In this document: positions 1 through 9,741 of the stretch, in pieces
Position numbering within the stretch: position 1 is the stretch's first letter
Layout: each line of letters begins with the position of its first letter
Assembly (NCBI GenBank): GCA_947502975.1
Contig: CANNBV010000004.1
Coordinates: 62,001-126,000, forward strand
DNA length: 64,000 bases
Direction of reading: 5' to 3'
Origin: an uncultured Flavobacteriaceae bacterium
GTDB lineage: Bacteria; Bacteroidota; Bacteroidia; Flavobacteriales; Flavobacteriaceae
Translations under genes and position numbers: made by a program
Notes under the pieces: generated by a model
Told to the model about the DNA's origin: nothing
Database searches by the model: none
What the model saw: only the letters and a program-made list of their open reading frames with translations

Positions 1-414
1 CACCTTTCCATCTATAGTTGTTTTGATAACTTGATGTCTTTCATAATCTGTAATAAATAAAAAATCTTCACCATTTTCTTTTGATAATGTTAACCCATGA
101 CCACCAGGATATTCTGTTCCCCAAGATTCGATGAACTTTCCAGATTTGTCATAAACAATCACGTTATTTTTAATATGATTGGTTAATAACACAATTCTTC
201 CTTTGGAATCCTGTACCATTTCATGGCAATCTTTAACAGGGGTTTTTAAGGGGTCTAGATCTCCCCAAGACATATCCACTTTATAACGATGTGAATTATG
301 TCCAACTATAACATCTTTAGTATTAGTGAATGAAAACGCACTACTATACATAGGATGCATGAGTAAACCCAATGATGCTATTGATGACTGTTTTAAAAAT
401 TTCCTACGACTCAT
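1..414 (-). CDS. Twin-arginine-signal NHL/6-bladed beta-propeller protein, N-terminal fragment
   Basis: 138 codons are open from an ATG at 414 to the window edge, so the C-terminus is missing. The protein begins MSRRKFLKQSS and continues into a short hydrophobic stretch, a Tat-like signal. The mature part shows propeller-type repeats, for example the stretches around VKDCHEMVQDSKGRIVLLTN and WGTEYPGGHGLTLSKENG, as in NHL-repeat proteins related to the lyase half of peptide-amidating enzymes. It starts 4 bases after the stop of the DUF1501 gene and is the last visible member of the operon. An exported propeller is well supported. Enzymatic activity is not, because the conserved C-terminal blades are outside the window. 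Confidence 0.7.
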   Translation of the reverse strand, partial: MSRRKFLKQSSIASLGLLMHPMYSSAFSFTNTKDVIVGHNSHRYKVDMSWGDLDPLKTPVKDCHEMVQDSKGRIVLLTNHIKNNVIVYDKSGKFIESWGTEYPGGHGLTLSKENGEDFLFITDYERHQVIKTTIDGKV

Positions 415-418
415 AGTT

Positions 419-1876
419 TTAGGTTAAAATGTCTTTAACTACATGACCAGAAACATCTGTTAATCTAAATCGTCTTCCTTGGTGTTTGTATGTGAATTTT
501 GTGTGATCTATTCCCATAAGATGCATAATAGTAGCTTGCAAATCGTGTACATGTACAGGATCTTTAGCAATATTATACCCAAAATCATCTGTTTCACCAT
601 AAGTAAATCCAGGTTTTACACCACCACCGGCCATAAACATTGTGAAACATTTTGGATGGTGATCTCTACCATAATTGGTATCGGTTAAAAGCCCTTGACT
701 GTAATTTGTTCTTCCAAATTCTCCTCCCCAAACTACCAAAGTATCTTCTAATAAACCTCGCTGTTTTAAATCCATAATTAAAGCAGCTGTAGCTTGATCT
801 ATATCTTTAGCCTGTTTCTCTATTTGTTTTGGTAAATTTTCATGCTGATCCCATCCCATGTGGTATAGTTGTACAAACCTGACATCTTTTTCAATTAAGC
901 GTCTTGCCAGTAAACAGTTAGCAGCATAGGTTCCGGGAGTTAAAGCGTCTGCCCCATACATTTGAATAATATGTTCTGGCTCTTTATCTATATCCATCGT
1001 TTCTGGAACAGAAGTTTGCATGCGGTACGCCATTTCATACTGTGCAATTCTACTGTTTATCTCTGGATCACCAAATTCTTCTTCTTGTTTTCTATTGAGT
1101 TCACTGATATGATCCAGCATATTTCTACGCTCACTTCTGCTCATACCGTCTGGATCTTTTAAATATAAAACAGGGTCTTTTCCAGATCTAAATTGCACAC
1201 CCTGATGCAACGAACTTAAAAAACCGTTACCCCATAACCTAGAATATAGTGGTTGAGAGAAAGGACGCCCAGTTCCACGAGATAATAACACAGTAAAGGT
1301 TGGCAAATTTTTATTTAAACTTCCTAAACCATAACTCATCCAAGAACCTATACTTGGTCGTCCTGCCTGTTGCGATCCGGTTTGAAAGAATGTTATTGCT
1401 GGATCGTGATTTATAGCTTCGGTATGCATAGATTTAATGAAGCACAATTCATCAACTACTTTAGCTGTATATGGCATTAAGCTACTTACCCATGCTCTAG
1501 ATTCTCCATATTGGTCAAACTTATAACTACTACCCACTAATGGGAAGCTAGCTTGTCCAGAGGTCATACCTGTTAAACGTTGTCCTTGTCTTACGGAATC
1601 TGGTAAATCTTGACCTCGCATTTTCTGTAAAAGTGGCTTATAATCAAAAAGTTCTAATTGTGAAGGGCCTCCACTTTGAAATAGGTAAATAACACGTTTT
1701 GCTTTCGGTGCAAAATGCGGTAAATTTAATCCTGTTAGATTTGGTGCTTCATTACCTGCAAAACTTGAAAAAGGATCTAAAAGTGATGCTGCTGCAAGTC
1801 CGCCAATACCAAGTCCCATTTTTTTCAAAAAATGCCTCCGGTTATTATTTATAAAGTGTTTTGTGATCTCTTCCAT
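419..1876 (-). CDS. DUF1501 family protein (sulfatase-like fold), Tat-exported
   Basis: 485 residues. The N-terminus carries NNRRHFLKKMG followed by a Gly/Ala-rich hydrophobic run ending near FAG, a twin-arginine signal. The body matches the DUF1501 family, with HTEAINHDPA, GWDQHENLPK and a VVWGGEFGRT motif towards the C-terminus; these resemble the metal-binding segments of the alkaline phosphatase/sulfatase superfamily. DUF1501 genes are nearly always paired with PSD1/PSCyt genes, as here, with the partner ending 4 bases upstream. The pair is common in Planctomycetes and occurs in marine Bacteroidota polysaccharide loci, but the reaction is unknown. The family is secure and the function open. 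Confidence 0.88.
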   Translation of the reverse strand: MEEITKHFINNNRRHFLKKMGLGIGGLAAASLLDPFSSFAGNEAPNLTGLNLPHFAPKAKRVIYLFQSGGPSQLELFDYKPLLQKMRGQDLPDSVRQGQRLTGMTSGQASFPLVGSSYKFDQYGESRAWVSSLMPYTAKVVDELCFIKSMHTEAINHDPAITFFQTGSQQAGRPSIGSWMSYGLGSLNKNLPTFTVLLSRGTGRPFSQPLYSRLWGNGFLSSLHQGVQFRSGKDPVLYLKDPDGMSRSERRNMLDHISELNRKQEEEFGDPEINSRIAQYEMAYRMQTSVPETMDIDKEPEHIIQMYGADALTPGTYAANCLLARRLIEKDVRFVQLYHMGWDQHENLPKQIEKQAKDIDQATAALIMDLKQRGLLEDTLVVWGGEFGRTNYSQGLLTDTNYGRDHHPKCFTMFMAGGGVKPGFTYGETDDFGYNIAKDPVHVHDLQATIMHLMGIDHTKFTYKHQGRRFRLTDVSGHVVKDILT

Positions 1877-1880
1877 AATC

Positions 1881-4229
1881 TTATCCTTTTATAATTGTTT
1901 CATCTAAATTGAAAATTAAACTCGTTAATACCGTGTAAGCGTGAGTTTCTTTATTTGGTATTTCTTTATTTTCTATATCGTCTTCAATAGGCTTATAACT
2001 ATCTTTTGCCGATTTTAGATATGCCAATAATTTGTTTGTTTCTTCTTCAGCTGGTAAACGCGTTGTTATTTTTCTAAAAATTGTTTCTACTCTATCCTTA
2101 TCTGATAAATTATCTTGATTTAAGATACGTTGTGCTAAATATTCTGCAGCTTCAATTAACTGCGGATCATTTAACATAGCTAGTGCTTGTAATGGCGTAC
2201 TGGTTTTTTGGCGTTTTACTTCGCAAAAATCTCTTGTTGGTGCATCAAATGTCATTAATGAAGGCGGTGGTACTGTACGTTTCCAAAACGTGTAAAGACT
2301 TCTTCTGTATTGTCCTTCTCCTACATCTGGAATGTATTTGGTTAAACCTTGTCCTGATGTAGTTTCAGCCCATAGCCCTGGTGGTTGATATGGTTTTACA
2401 CTTGGCCCACCAACTTTTTTAACTAGTAATCCGCTAACAGCAAGTGCATTATCTCTAATCATTTCAGCAGACAACTTACTTCGAGAGCTTCGTGCTAAAA
2501 GTTTATTATCTGGATCTAATTCTAATAATTCTGGTGTTACTTTAGACGTTTGTTGATAGGCACTGGACATCACCATACGCTTATACATTTTTTTCATATC
2601 CCATCCTTCTTCTCTAAAAGTAACTGCTAAATAATCTAATAAATTTGGATGACTTGGTAAATCACCTTGGTTTCCAAAATCGTCTGATGTTGCAACTATA
2701 CCAACTCCAAATATTTGTTGCCACATTCTATTAACTGCAACTCTAGAAACAAGCGGATTATCTTCATCAAAAAGCCATTTAGATAGCCCTAATCTGTTTT
2801 TAGGAAATGATTTTTTATAATCTAGAATAACTTCTGGTGTACCTGCTTCTACCTCATCTGTTGGGGCATCATATACACCTCTATTTAAAACATATGTTTT
2901 TCTATTTGCTGCACCATCTTTCATCACCATCGGGTAAACCTCTGAAATTGAATCAGGGAGGTTTATGAAAGACAACATTTCTTTTACCTCTTTGGGTGTT
3001 ATCTTAATATTTGGTTTTGGTATTTCATCATAATCTATACGACCTTTTTCATCTACCTTATTAAAAAACGAATAAAAGCTGTAGAATTCCTTCTGAGAAA
3101 TAGGATCGTATTTATGGTCGTGACAACGAGCACACTCCATGGTGAGACCCATAAGTGCTTTTGAGGTAGTATTTGCTCTATCCATTACATATTCAACACG
3201 GTATTCTTCATCTATTACGCCTCCTTCTTGTGTTATTTTATGATTCCTGTTAAAACCAGTTGCTAGAATTTGTTCTAAAGTAGCATTAGGCAATAAATCG
3301 CCTGCTAATTGCCATTCTACAAAATCATTGTATGGTAAGTTTCTATTAAAAGCACTTATCACCCAATCTCTCCAAGGCCACATTACACGTTCTAAATCGT
3401 CTTGATACCCATGTGTGTCTGCATATCTAGAAAGATCTAACCAACTAGATGCCATATGCTCACCATAGGCGGTAGATGCTAATAATTTATCCACTATCTT
3501 TTCGTAAGCATCTTTAGAATCATCATTCATAAAAGCATCTATCTGTGATAATGATGGGGGCAATCCTGTTAAATCAAAATATAATTTTCTAAGTAATTTC
3601 TCTTTACTTGCTTTTTCTGATGGTTGTAACCCTTCCTGTTCTAATCGTTTTAAAATAAAATGATCTACATCATTGCTAATCCATTCTATATTTGCAACTT
3701 TTGGCACTTGCTTTTTCTCTGGAGGTAAAAAAGCCCAATGTTCTTTCCAAACTGCTCCTTGCTCAATCCATTTGGTTAAAATTTGTTTTTCATAATCTGT
3801 TAAGCTTAAGTTTGATTCTAAAGGAGGCATCGTCTTTTCGGGTTCAGCTGCATTAATTCTGTGTACCATCTGACTCTTATTGACATCTCCAGGAACAATA
3901 GCGTACCTATCTAGATTTTCTCCAATAGCAGCAAAAGCACCTTCTTCAGTATCCAATCTTAAGCCTGCTTCCCTAGTACCTTCATCTGGTCCGTGACATA
4001 AAAAACAACGGTCAGACAAAATAGGTTTCACATGAAAAATAAAATCTACAGTGTCTGGTAACATCATTTTTCCTTCAACTGAAGCCAATTCTTTGGTTGT
4101 TTCATTATTTTTTTTATCAACTGAAACATAGTCATCATTTGAAGTTCTCAAACTATATTTTACTAATAACACTGCTATGAATGGTATGAGAAAATATAAG
4201 ATTAATGTTAATTTCTTTTTAGTTTTCAT
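1881..4229 (-). CDS. PSD1 and planctomycete cytochrome C domain protein (DUF1549/DUF1553)
   Basis: 782 residues with an N-terminal membrane anchor (about 8-25). A PSCyt1 domain follows with a CFLCH heme-binding motif near residue 75. A PSCyt2/DUF1549 domain (about 180-390) contains DRWLDLARY-type sequence (here WLDLSRYADTHGYQDD) and a second CxxCH in CARCHDHKYDP. The PSD1/DUF1553 domain (about 480-760) includes NRMWQQIFGVGIV. Planctomycete homologues are usually longer, often with a carbohydrate-binding insert between DUF1549 and DUF1553; here that linker is short. The protein is probably periplasmic or outer-leaflet anchored and carries c-type heme, which suggests an electron-transfer step in glycan processing. 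No reaction is established for the family. Confidence 0.88.
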   Translation of the reverse strand: MKTKKKLTLILYFLIPFIAVLLVKYSLRTSNDDYVSVDKKNNETTKELASVEGKMMLPDTVDFIFHVKPILSDRCFLCHGPDEGTREAGLRLDTEEGAFAAIGENLDRYAIVPGDVNKSQMVHRINAAEPEKTMPPLESNLSLTDYEKQILTKWIEQGAVWKEHWAFLPPEKKQVPKVANIEWISNDVDHFILKRLEQEGLQPSEKASKEKLLRKLYFDLTGLPPSLSQIDAFMNDDSKDAYEKIVDKLLASTAYGEHMASSWLDLSRYADTHGYQDDLERVMWPWRDWVISAFNRNLPYNDFVEWQLAGDLLPNATLEQILATGFNRNHKITQEGGVIDEEYRVEYVMDRANTTSKALMGLTMECARCHDHKYDPISQKEFYSFYSFFNKVDEKGRIDYDEIPKPNIKITPKEVKEMLSFINLPDSISEVYPMVMKDGAANRKTYVLNRGVYDAPTDEVEAGTPEVILDYKKSFPKNRLGLSKWLFDEDNPLVSRVAVNRMWQQIFGVGIVATSDDFGNQGDLPSHPNLLDYLAVTFREEGWDMKKMYKRMVMSSAYQQTSKVTPELLELDPDNKLLARSSRSKLSAEMIRDNALAVSGLLVKKVGGPSVKPYQPPGLWAETTSGQGLTKYIPDVGEGQYRRSLYTFWKRTVPPPSLMTFDAPTRDFCEVKRQKTSTPLQALAMLNDPQLIEAAEYLAQRILNQDNLSDKDRVETIFRKITTRLPAEEETNKLLAYLKSAKDSYKPIEDDIENKEIPNKETHAYTVLTSLIFNLDETIIKG

Positions 4230-4239
4230 AATAGCATAT

Positions 4240-5220
4240 TTAAAATATTACATGTACTGCTTCTAAGAGCTTGTTATCTTGATTTAAAGATTGTACGGCA
4301 TAATTAAAACCTGGTCGTAAACAATATGAGCCGTATTCTCCTTTTTTATTCAATGCAATAAAACCTACTTGTAGCCATTCTAAATCTGGCGTATTTTGGT
4401 AAACTTTATAAATTCGTTCTACAACTTCTTTACAAGCTTCAGATGGCGATTTCCCATAACGCATTAATTCTACCACCATGGCACTTCCTGCCGTTTTTAT
4501 TATAGCTTCTCCAAGGCCTGTTGCAGCAGCGGCTCCAACTTCATTATCCAAAAACAAACCTGCTCCTATAATTGGTGAGTCTCCAACACGACCATGCATT
4601 TTCCAAGCAGCACCACTAGTTGTACAAGCACCAGATAAATTTCCTTCTTCATCTAAAGCCAACATACTTATGGTATCATGGTTTTCTATATTTATTATTG
4701 GTTTGTATTCTGACTTTATTAACCAATCTTCATAAGCCTTCTTAGTTTTCTCAGTTAATAAGTTTTCTTTTTTAAAACCTTTCTCTAAAGCAAATTGTAG
4801 TGCTCCTTCACCAACTAACATGACATGCGGTGTTTCTTCCATAACTTTTCTTGCCACAGAAATAGGGTGTTTTATGTGCTGTAAAAATGCTACTGAGCCA
4901 CAATCGCTATTCTGATTCATGATACAAGCATCTAAGCTTACCTTTCCATCTCTGTCTGGAAAACCCCCTATACCCACTGTTTGTATATCTGGATTAGCTT
5001 CGGCTGTTCTCACACCTTGCTCCACGGCATCAAGAGCCTTCCCTCCATTACTTAAAATTTTCCAGGCTATTTTGTTAGCCTGCAAACCATGATTCCATGT
5101 AGAAATAACAACGGGTTTAATTGATTTTTCATCATAGTTTTCTTTTCTCTTTTTCTCGCAATTAAAGAGACATAAAAATATTAAAAAAAAGACTATCTTA
5201 TGTAAACATATCTTCTTCAT
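4240..5220 (-). CDS. N4-(beta-N-acetylglucosaminyl)-L-asparaginase (glycosylasparaginase, Ntn hydrolase), lipoprotein
   Basis: This enzyme hydrolyses the GlcNAc-Asn bond of N-linked glycans. The chosen start is the ATG at 5220, one base past the previous gene's stop, giving MKKICLHKIVFFLIFLCLFNC, a lipoprotein signal with its lipobox Cys. A longer reading to 5310 would overlap the GH92 gene. The motif HDTISMLALDE contains the Thr that becomes the N-terminal nucleophile after autocleavage, as in the Flavobacterium (Elizabethkingia) enzyme. The GRVGDSPIIGAGLFLD and GLGEAIIKTAGS segments form the substrate pocket. At 326 residues the length is normal. Isoaspartyl peptidase activity is the alternative, but the glycosidase neighbours favour glycosylasparaginase. 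Confidence 0.9.
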   Translation of the reverse strand: MKKICLHKIVFFLIFLCLFNCEKKRKENYDEKSIKPVVISTWNHGLQANKIAWKILSNGGKALDAVEQGVRTAEANPDIQTVGIGGFPDRDGKVSLDACIMNQNSDCGSVAFLQHIKHPISVARKVMEETPHVMLVGEGALQFALEKGFKKENLLTEKTKKAYEDWLIKSEYKPIINIENHDTISMLALDEEGNLSGACTTSGAAWKMHGRVGDSPIIGAGLFLDNEVGAAAATGLGEAIIKTAGSAMVVELMRYGKSPSEACKEVVERIYKVYQNTPDLEWLQVGFIALNKKGEYGSYCLRPGFNYAVQSLNQDNKLLEAVHVIF

Positions 5221-5221
5221 C

Positions 5222-7507
5222 TTATTGATTATCATTGAAATACACTTTATTAGGCTCTGGCAAAACTGCTTTGCCAAAAACTGAGTCATTAGGCTTTTTT
5301 GCCATAGCAAACTCTAAAACACCACCTTGAATTACTTCCTCATGGGTAATAAAAATTCTATTTAAAGGTTTACCGTTCAACATTATTTTTTCTACGTACT
5401 TATTTTCTTTTGAATGATTAGAAGCTAATATTTTAAAACTTTTATTGTCTGATAAAGCAATACTCGCTTCTTCAAATAATGGTGCTCCAAGGTGATAAAC
5501 GCCTTGTGCTGGGTTTACTGGATAAAATCCCATGGCACTGAGTACATACCATGACGACATTTGTCCGCAATCTTCATTTCCACAATGCCCGTTGGGTTCA
5601 TTTTTATATTGCTTTTCTAAAATTTGTCTTACTAATTTTTGTGTTTTGGATGGTTTATCAATATGGTTATATAAGTAAGCTACATGATGACTTGGTTCGT
5701 TACCGTGTGCATATTGCCCAATCATTCCCGTGCTAAACAGTGGCAACTTGTCTATAGGTTCTGGATAATAAGAAAACATAGAATCTAACTTTTGCTCAAA
5801 CCGTTCTTTTCCTCCTGTTTTATTAATCAGTTCATCTATATTCTGTGGTACAAACCAGTAATAATGCCATGCATTGCTTTCGCAGAAATAAGGTGAATAG
5901 GCTTTAGCTTCAAAATTTGGTAAAAAGCTATTTGTGCTATCTTTTGGTTGTATCCAAGATGATGTCTCGTTATACAAATTTTTCCAACTATTAGATCTTT
6001 CTATAAAATACTCAAAATCCTTTTCTCTCCCTAAATCTTTTGCGAACATGGCAATGCACCAATCATCGTATGCATATTCTAATGTTTTAGAAACTGACCA
6101 ATTCTCATGTCCTTCATGAACAGGCACATACCCTAATACTTTGTATGTATCAATATCTCTGTCATCAATCATAGCACTATTTTTACATGCTTCATAAGCT
6201 AAAAGTGCATCAAAATCTACCCCTTTAAAATAGGCATCTACAATAACTGGTACTGCATGGTAACCAATCATCATATTGGTTTCACTTCCTTGCATTGACC
6301 AAACTGGCAAAACACCTGTTTCTTTGTAATGTGCTAGTAGTGATTTTACCATATCAGAAGTTCGTTCTGGATGTATAATAGTAAACAGTGGATGCGCTGC
6401 TCTAAACGTATCCCATAATGAAAAGGTATCATATCTATCAAAACCTATTGCAGTTGCAATAGTGTCTTGTTCTTCTTTATAATTACCAGTTGCATCGTTT
6501 GCAGCTTTATAACTTCCATCTACATCACTTAATAATGTTGGTGCTAACATAGATTGATATAGCATAGTATAAAAGACTGTTTTTTCATCTTCATTGTTAG
6601 TTTTTATTTTTATTTTTTGAAGTTCTTTTTCCCAAACCAATGTTGCCTTTGCTTTATAGACATCAAAATTGAAATGATTTGCTTCTTTTCTTATAGCTTC
6701 ATTTGCCGCTTTACAACTAGTTGTTGACAAGCCTGTTTTTACAATTATTTTTTCGTCATCTTCAGTGCTATAATTCAATATCATTTTATGACTAATACCT
6801 CCAAAGGGTTTTGTGTCTTGGGTTTTATCATCTATAATTTTATAAGATTTGAAAGGTTTTGAAAAATGCATTTCAAAATACAATCGCTGGTTTCTTGCCC
6901 AACCAGTAGACATGCGGTGTCCTCTAATTACAGAATCGTTTACTTTTTCAATATGGGTATCAATTGGTTTATCCCAGTTTAAGGCATAGCCTAAATCAAT
7001 GTGTATTTTAGTGCTATCATCTTTAGGAAAGGTATATTGATGAATCCCTACACGCTTAGTTGCCGTTACTTCTGATTTAATACCATAGTCTAATAAATCT
7101 ACAGTATAATATCCTGGAGACGCCATTTCTTTATCATGAGAAAATGATGAAAACGGTTTAAAATTATTGTCTTTTATTTTTTTTGAAAACCTGTTGTTAG
7201 TTGGCATCACCAAAATATCGTACAAATCCCCAGCACCTGTACCTGAAAGATGTGTATGCGAAAAACCTGTAATAATAGAGTCTTGGTAATAATAACCAGC
7301 AATTCTATCCCATCCAGGAATACCTATATCTGGGCTTAACTGCACCATACCAAAAGGTACTGTAGCGCCTGGATATGTGTTTCCTGGGCCATCTGTACCA
7401 ATAAACGGATTTACAAATGCTGTTAAACTTGCATGTTCTTGCTCTTTTTTAGCACAACTTATGCTTAGCAATACGACAATAACATATATAAGTTTAAACC
7501 TCCCCAA
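5222..7507 (-). CDS. GH92 family exo-alpha-mannosidase, lipoprotein (first copy)
   Basis: 761 residues. The frame opens just after an in-frame TAG and has no nearby ATG, so the start is probably the TTG at 7507. This gives MGRFKLIYVIVVLLSISC, a complete lipoprotein signal. GH92 landmarks run the full length: VNPFIGTDGPGNTYPGATVP at the N-terminus, DRYDTFSLWDTFRAAHPL in the middle, AHGNEPSHHVAYLYNH, and GNEDCGQMSSWYVLSAMG. GH92 enzymes are calcium-dependent alpha-mannosidases that trim terminal alpha-1,2/1,3/1,6 mannose; linkage cannot be read from the sequence. It shares architecture with the copy at 12622-14835 but the two are clearly diverged, suggesting different linkages rather than a recent duplication. 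Confidence 0.95.
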   Translation of the reverse strand: MGRFKLIYVIVVLLSISCAKKEQEHASLTAFVNPFIGTDGPGNTYPGATVPFGMVQLSPDIGIPGWDRIAGYYYQDSIITGFSHTHLSGTGAGDLYDILVMPTNNRFSKKIKDNNFKPFSSFSHDKEMASPGYYTVDLLDYGIKSEVTATKRVGIHQYTFPKDDSTKIHIDLGYALNWDKPIDTHIEKVNDSVIRGHRMSTGWARNQRLYFEMHFSKPFKSYKIIDDKTQDTKPFGGISHKMILNYSTEDDEKIIVKTGLSTTSCKAANEAIRKEANHFNFDVYKAKATLVWEKELQKIKIKTNNEDEKTVFYTMLYQSMLAPTLLSDVDGSYKAANDATGNYKEEQDTIATAIGFDRYDTFSLWDTFRAAHPLFTIIHPERTSDMVKSLLAHYKETGVLPVWSMQGSETNMMIGYHAVPVIVDAYFKGVDFDALLAYEACKNSAMIDDRDIDTYKVLGYVPVHEGHENWSVSKTLEYAYDDWCIAMFAKDLGREKDFEYFIERSNSWKNLYNETSSWIQPKDSTNSFLPNFEAKAYSPYFCESNAWHYYWFVPQNIDELINKTGGKERFEQKLDSMFSYYPEPIDKLPLFSTGMIGQYAHGNEPSHHVAYLYNHIDKPSKTQKLVRQILEKQYKNEPNGHCGNEDCGQMSSWYVLSAMGFYPVNPAQGVYHLGAPLFEEASIALSDNKSFKILASNHSKENKYVEKIMLNGKPLNRIFITHEEVIQGGVLEFAMAKKPNDSVFGKAVLPEPNKVYFNDNQ

Positions 7508-7513
7508 AGTTTT

Positions 7514-8632
7514 CTATTTTAACTCTTCTTTTGTTTTTTTAATTACCTCTAAAAATTTATCTGTTAGTGCTCCACCGTCATAAAACGCCAACCCTTTTGC
7601 GCCATTATTCTTTGCTAGCAATATTGCTTCCCTAAGTACTTTTGGGCTTTCAAAATCTGGTATAAACACTCCAGTATTAATCTGTATGTTAGTGCTAGAC
7701 ACATCTTCTACGCCTTGTTTTGTAGCATAACCAATCCAATCTAGTTCTTCATTATAAAACCCATGATAAATCATAGGATACACTTCATCTATTGTCCATT
7801 TATCCCAACGCTGACGTACCATATGATCTGCCATTTCAGGATAAGGAAATACAGCCGCTGTTAACTTTTTATCATGCTTTTTAGCGATTTGATAAGCATC
7901 ATCAACTATTGCCTTTACTTTATTCAATCTGAAGTTTTTCCACTCCATATCTATTGCTGTATTTTTAATTTTTAGAGGGTTTTTATGATGTATTTTTTCA
8001 AAAGCAGTTATACAAGCATCACAATAACAGAAATCAAATTCGGGCAACTCTTCATCTTGAACTAAATTGTATTTTGGTAGTAAACCAATAGGCAAGAAAA
8101 CATCTGAAAACCTAATATAATCTAAGTGTACACTCTCTATTCCATCTACTTTTGCTAATCCTTCAACTAAATCCAAAATATGGTTTCTAGAAGCTTCTCT
8201 TGTTGGACACAACCATTGATAATACTCTACATATGGTCTGTTATCGTAACACGATTTTCCTTCTTTATTCACAGCATACCATTCAGGGTGTTGTAATGCT
8301 ACAGAATCTCCTGGGCGATTCATAGCCATAATCCACGCATGTACTTTAAGCTTGTTAGCTCTTGCTATAGGTACAATTCTATTTAGAAGAGCAGGTTCTG
8401 TGTTGGTATTTATTAAAACCTCATCTATTCCACCATTTTTATATTTTTTAAATTCTGCATCATAATCTTCATTAGATTTGTTTTTATCGGCAGTAATCCA
8501 AGTACCGAACTTAAAAACTGATGACAATTCTTTGTTTGAATTCTCTACTTGAACTCCATTAGCCTTGTCTTTTTCAATACAACCAACCAGAATAAAACAA
8601 ATAATACATGTAAAAATATTTTTCATCTTCAT
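7514..8632 (-). CDS. GHL10-type (family 10 glycosyl hydrolase-like) TIM-barrel lipoprotein
   Basis: The start is taken at the ATG at 8632 (or 8626), because an earlier in-frame codon at 8662 would run into the preceding gene. The N-terminus, MKMKNIFTCIICFILVGC, is a lipoprotein signal. The body resembles GHL10/DUF187-like barrels: KVHAWIMAMNRPGD, the Cys-containing WLCPTREASRN, and VHLDYIRFSDVF, where the Asp of LDYIRF sits on a barrel strand as in retaining glycosidase relatives. A CYCDAC cluster in the middle could be structural. In this operon it is likely to act on an N-glycan or mannan fragment at the cell surface, but the substrate is not established for the family. Confidence 0.78.
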   Translation of the reverse strand: MKMKNIFTCIICFILVGCIEKDKANGVQVENSNKELSSVFKFGTWITADKNKSNEDYDAEFKKYKNGGIDEVLINTNTEPALLNRIVPIARANKLKVHAWIMAMNRPGDSVALQHPEWYAVNKEGKSCYDNRPYVEYYQWLCPTREASRNHILDLVEGLAKVDGIESVHLDYIRFSDVFLPIGLLPKYNLVQDEELPEFDFCYCDACITAFEKIHHKNPLKIKNTAIDMEWKNFRLNKVKAIVDDAYQIAKKHDKKLTAAVFPYPEMADHMVRQRWDKWTIDEVYPMIYHGFYNEELDWIGYATKQGVEDVSSTNIQINTGVFIPDFESPKVLREAILLAKNNGAKGLAFYDGGALTDKFLEVIKKTKEELK

Positions 8633-8639
8633 TATTAAA

Positions 8640-9740
8640 TTACTTAGAAATGAGTTCTCCATCTTCCCTAATGGTTAATATTTTATTTGAAAAAGGGCTT
8701 TTAATTGAAATGTTCCAACCTGTACTATGATTTTCAAGTAATGGGTTAAGTTCCATGTTGTTCACCAATACTTTAACGTTTAAGTCTTTAATTGATTCAC
8801 TCCACTTATTATTTTTCTTGTAATATGCTTTTTGAGCATTATAAAGTTTAAATAAATTCCATTTGATTTTTTCATCTTTTGGAACTACAAAATCAGTTTT
8901 ATTTCCGTTTTTCGGAGAGAAATATACATAGCCCCAAGTTTCTGGTCGGTGCATATTAATTACGCCTTGAGGTGACCATACCCAATTGTATTCTCTGGCA
9001 ACTTTTCCATCCTGATCCTTCTTGCGTACATATCTTCCATCATCTAATTGAAAGTCCCACTGGACTCTTGAAAAATTAACACGCCAAAAACTGGTTGCTA
9101 AATTTGATTTTTCAAAATAGGATATCTTGAATACCTTTATTGGAATAGCTACTTCTATACTCCAGTTATTATCCTTGTCATTAGGATTGTTTAATGTGCC
9201 ATCTATATGAACTGCAGATTTTAATCCGTTGGCATCCCAATCATTTAAAACCGTAGTTTCTTCTCTGTAAGGCTTTGTGAGAAACAAGTCCCATAGCGTA
9301 TTTAAGGCATTAATTTCAAATTCATAATAATTATGGCCATCACCATCTGGGTCTATAAAAATTTCAAAATCGTTATTATGATATACAATGGTATCTTTTT
9401 GTTTAAGTGTTCCCCAAACATGCGGTTCTTGTAACTCAGCAAAGAAATAAACATATTGTTCATCCCATAGCATTTTAAATCTTGTATTGTATTTAGGCTT
9501 TTTGATGCCTTCTATATCTATAAATTCATCTGAATAGTCTGCTTTATGCCATACGTCTTCATTGGCCAAACCATCAATAGTAATAGTACCTTCAGCGTAA
9601 TGCGCTATGTATGCTTTGAGGGTAATTTCTACATTGGTATCTTGGGCAATAATAGTATCACAAGAAAAGATTGAAATAAAAACAATAAATAATGTATTTA
9701 TTATTTTAACCCAAATATATATGGTTTGAGAATATTTCAT
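8640..9740 (-). CDS. CBM9-like carbohydrate-binding protein, secreted
   Basis: The start is chosen at the ATG at 9740, which lies one base beyond the previous stop (9742). It gives a type I signal peptide ending around DTIIAQD. The N-terminal half of the mature protein is a CBM9-type beta-sandwich: ITIDGLANEDVWHKADYSDE, then MLWDEQYVYFFAELQEPHVW, and EIFIDPDGDGHNYYEFEINA with acidic residues typical of calcium binding. The C-terminal third has no domain I recognise. No catalytic motif was seen. It probably binds the glycan or glycopeptide handled by the neighbouring enzymes at the surface. About 366 residues is typical for Bacteroidota CBM9-only proteins. Confidence 0.85.
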   Translation of the reverse strand: MKYSQTIYIWVKIINTLFIVFISIFSCDTIIAQDTNVEITLKAYIAHYAEGTITIDGLANEDVWHKADYSDEFIDIEGIKKPKYNTRFKMLWDEQYVYFFAELQEPHVWGTLKQKDTIVYHNNDFEIFIDPDGDGHNYYEFEINALNTLWDLFLTKPYREETTVLNDWDANGLKSAVHIDGTLNNPNDKDNNWSIEVAIPIKVFKISYFEKSNLATSFWRVNFSRVQWDFQLDDGRYVRKKDQDGKVAREYNWVWSPQGVINMHRPETWGYVYFSPKNGNKTDFVVPKDEKIKWNLFKLYNAQKAYYKKNNKWSESIKDLNVKVLVNNMELNPLLENHSTGWNISIKSPFSNKILTIREDGELISK

Positions 9741-9741
9741 T

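Noticed and set aside
5222-7507. Possible frameshift at the GH92 start because no ATG is in frame
   Set aside because: A TTG start gives a complete lipoprotein signal peptide, so no frameshift is needed. The nearby ATG is out of frame and stops after six codons.
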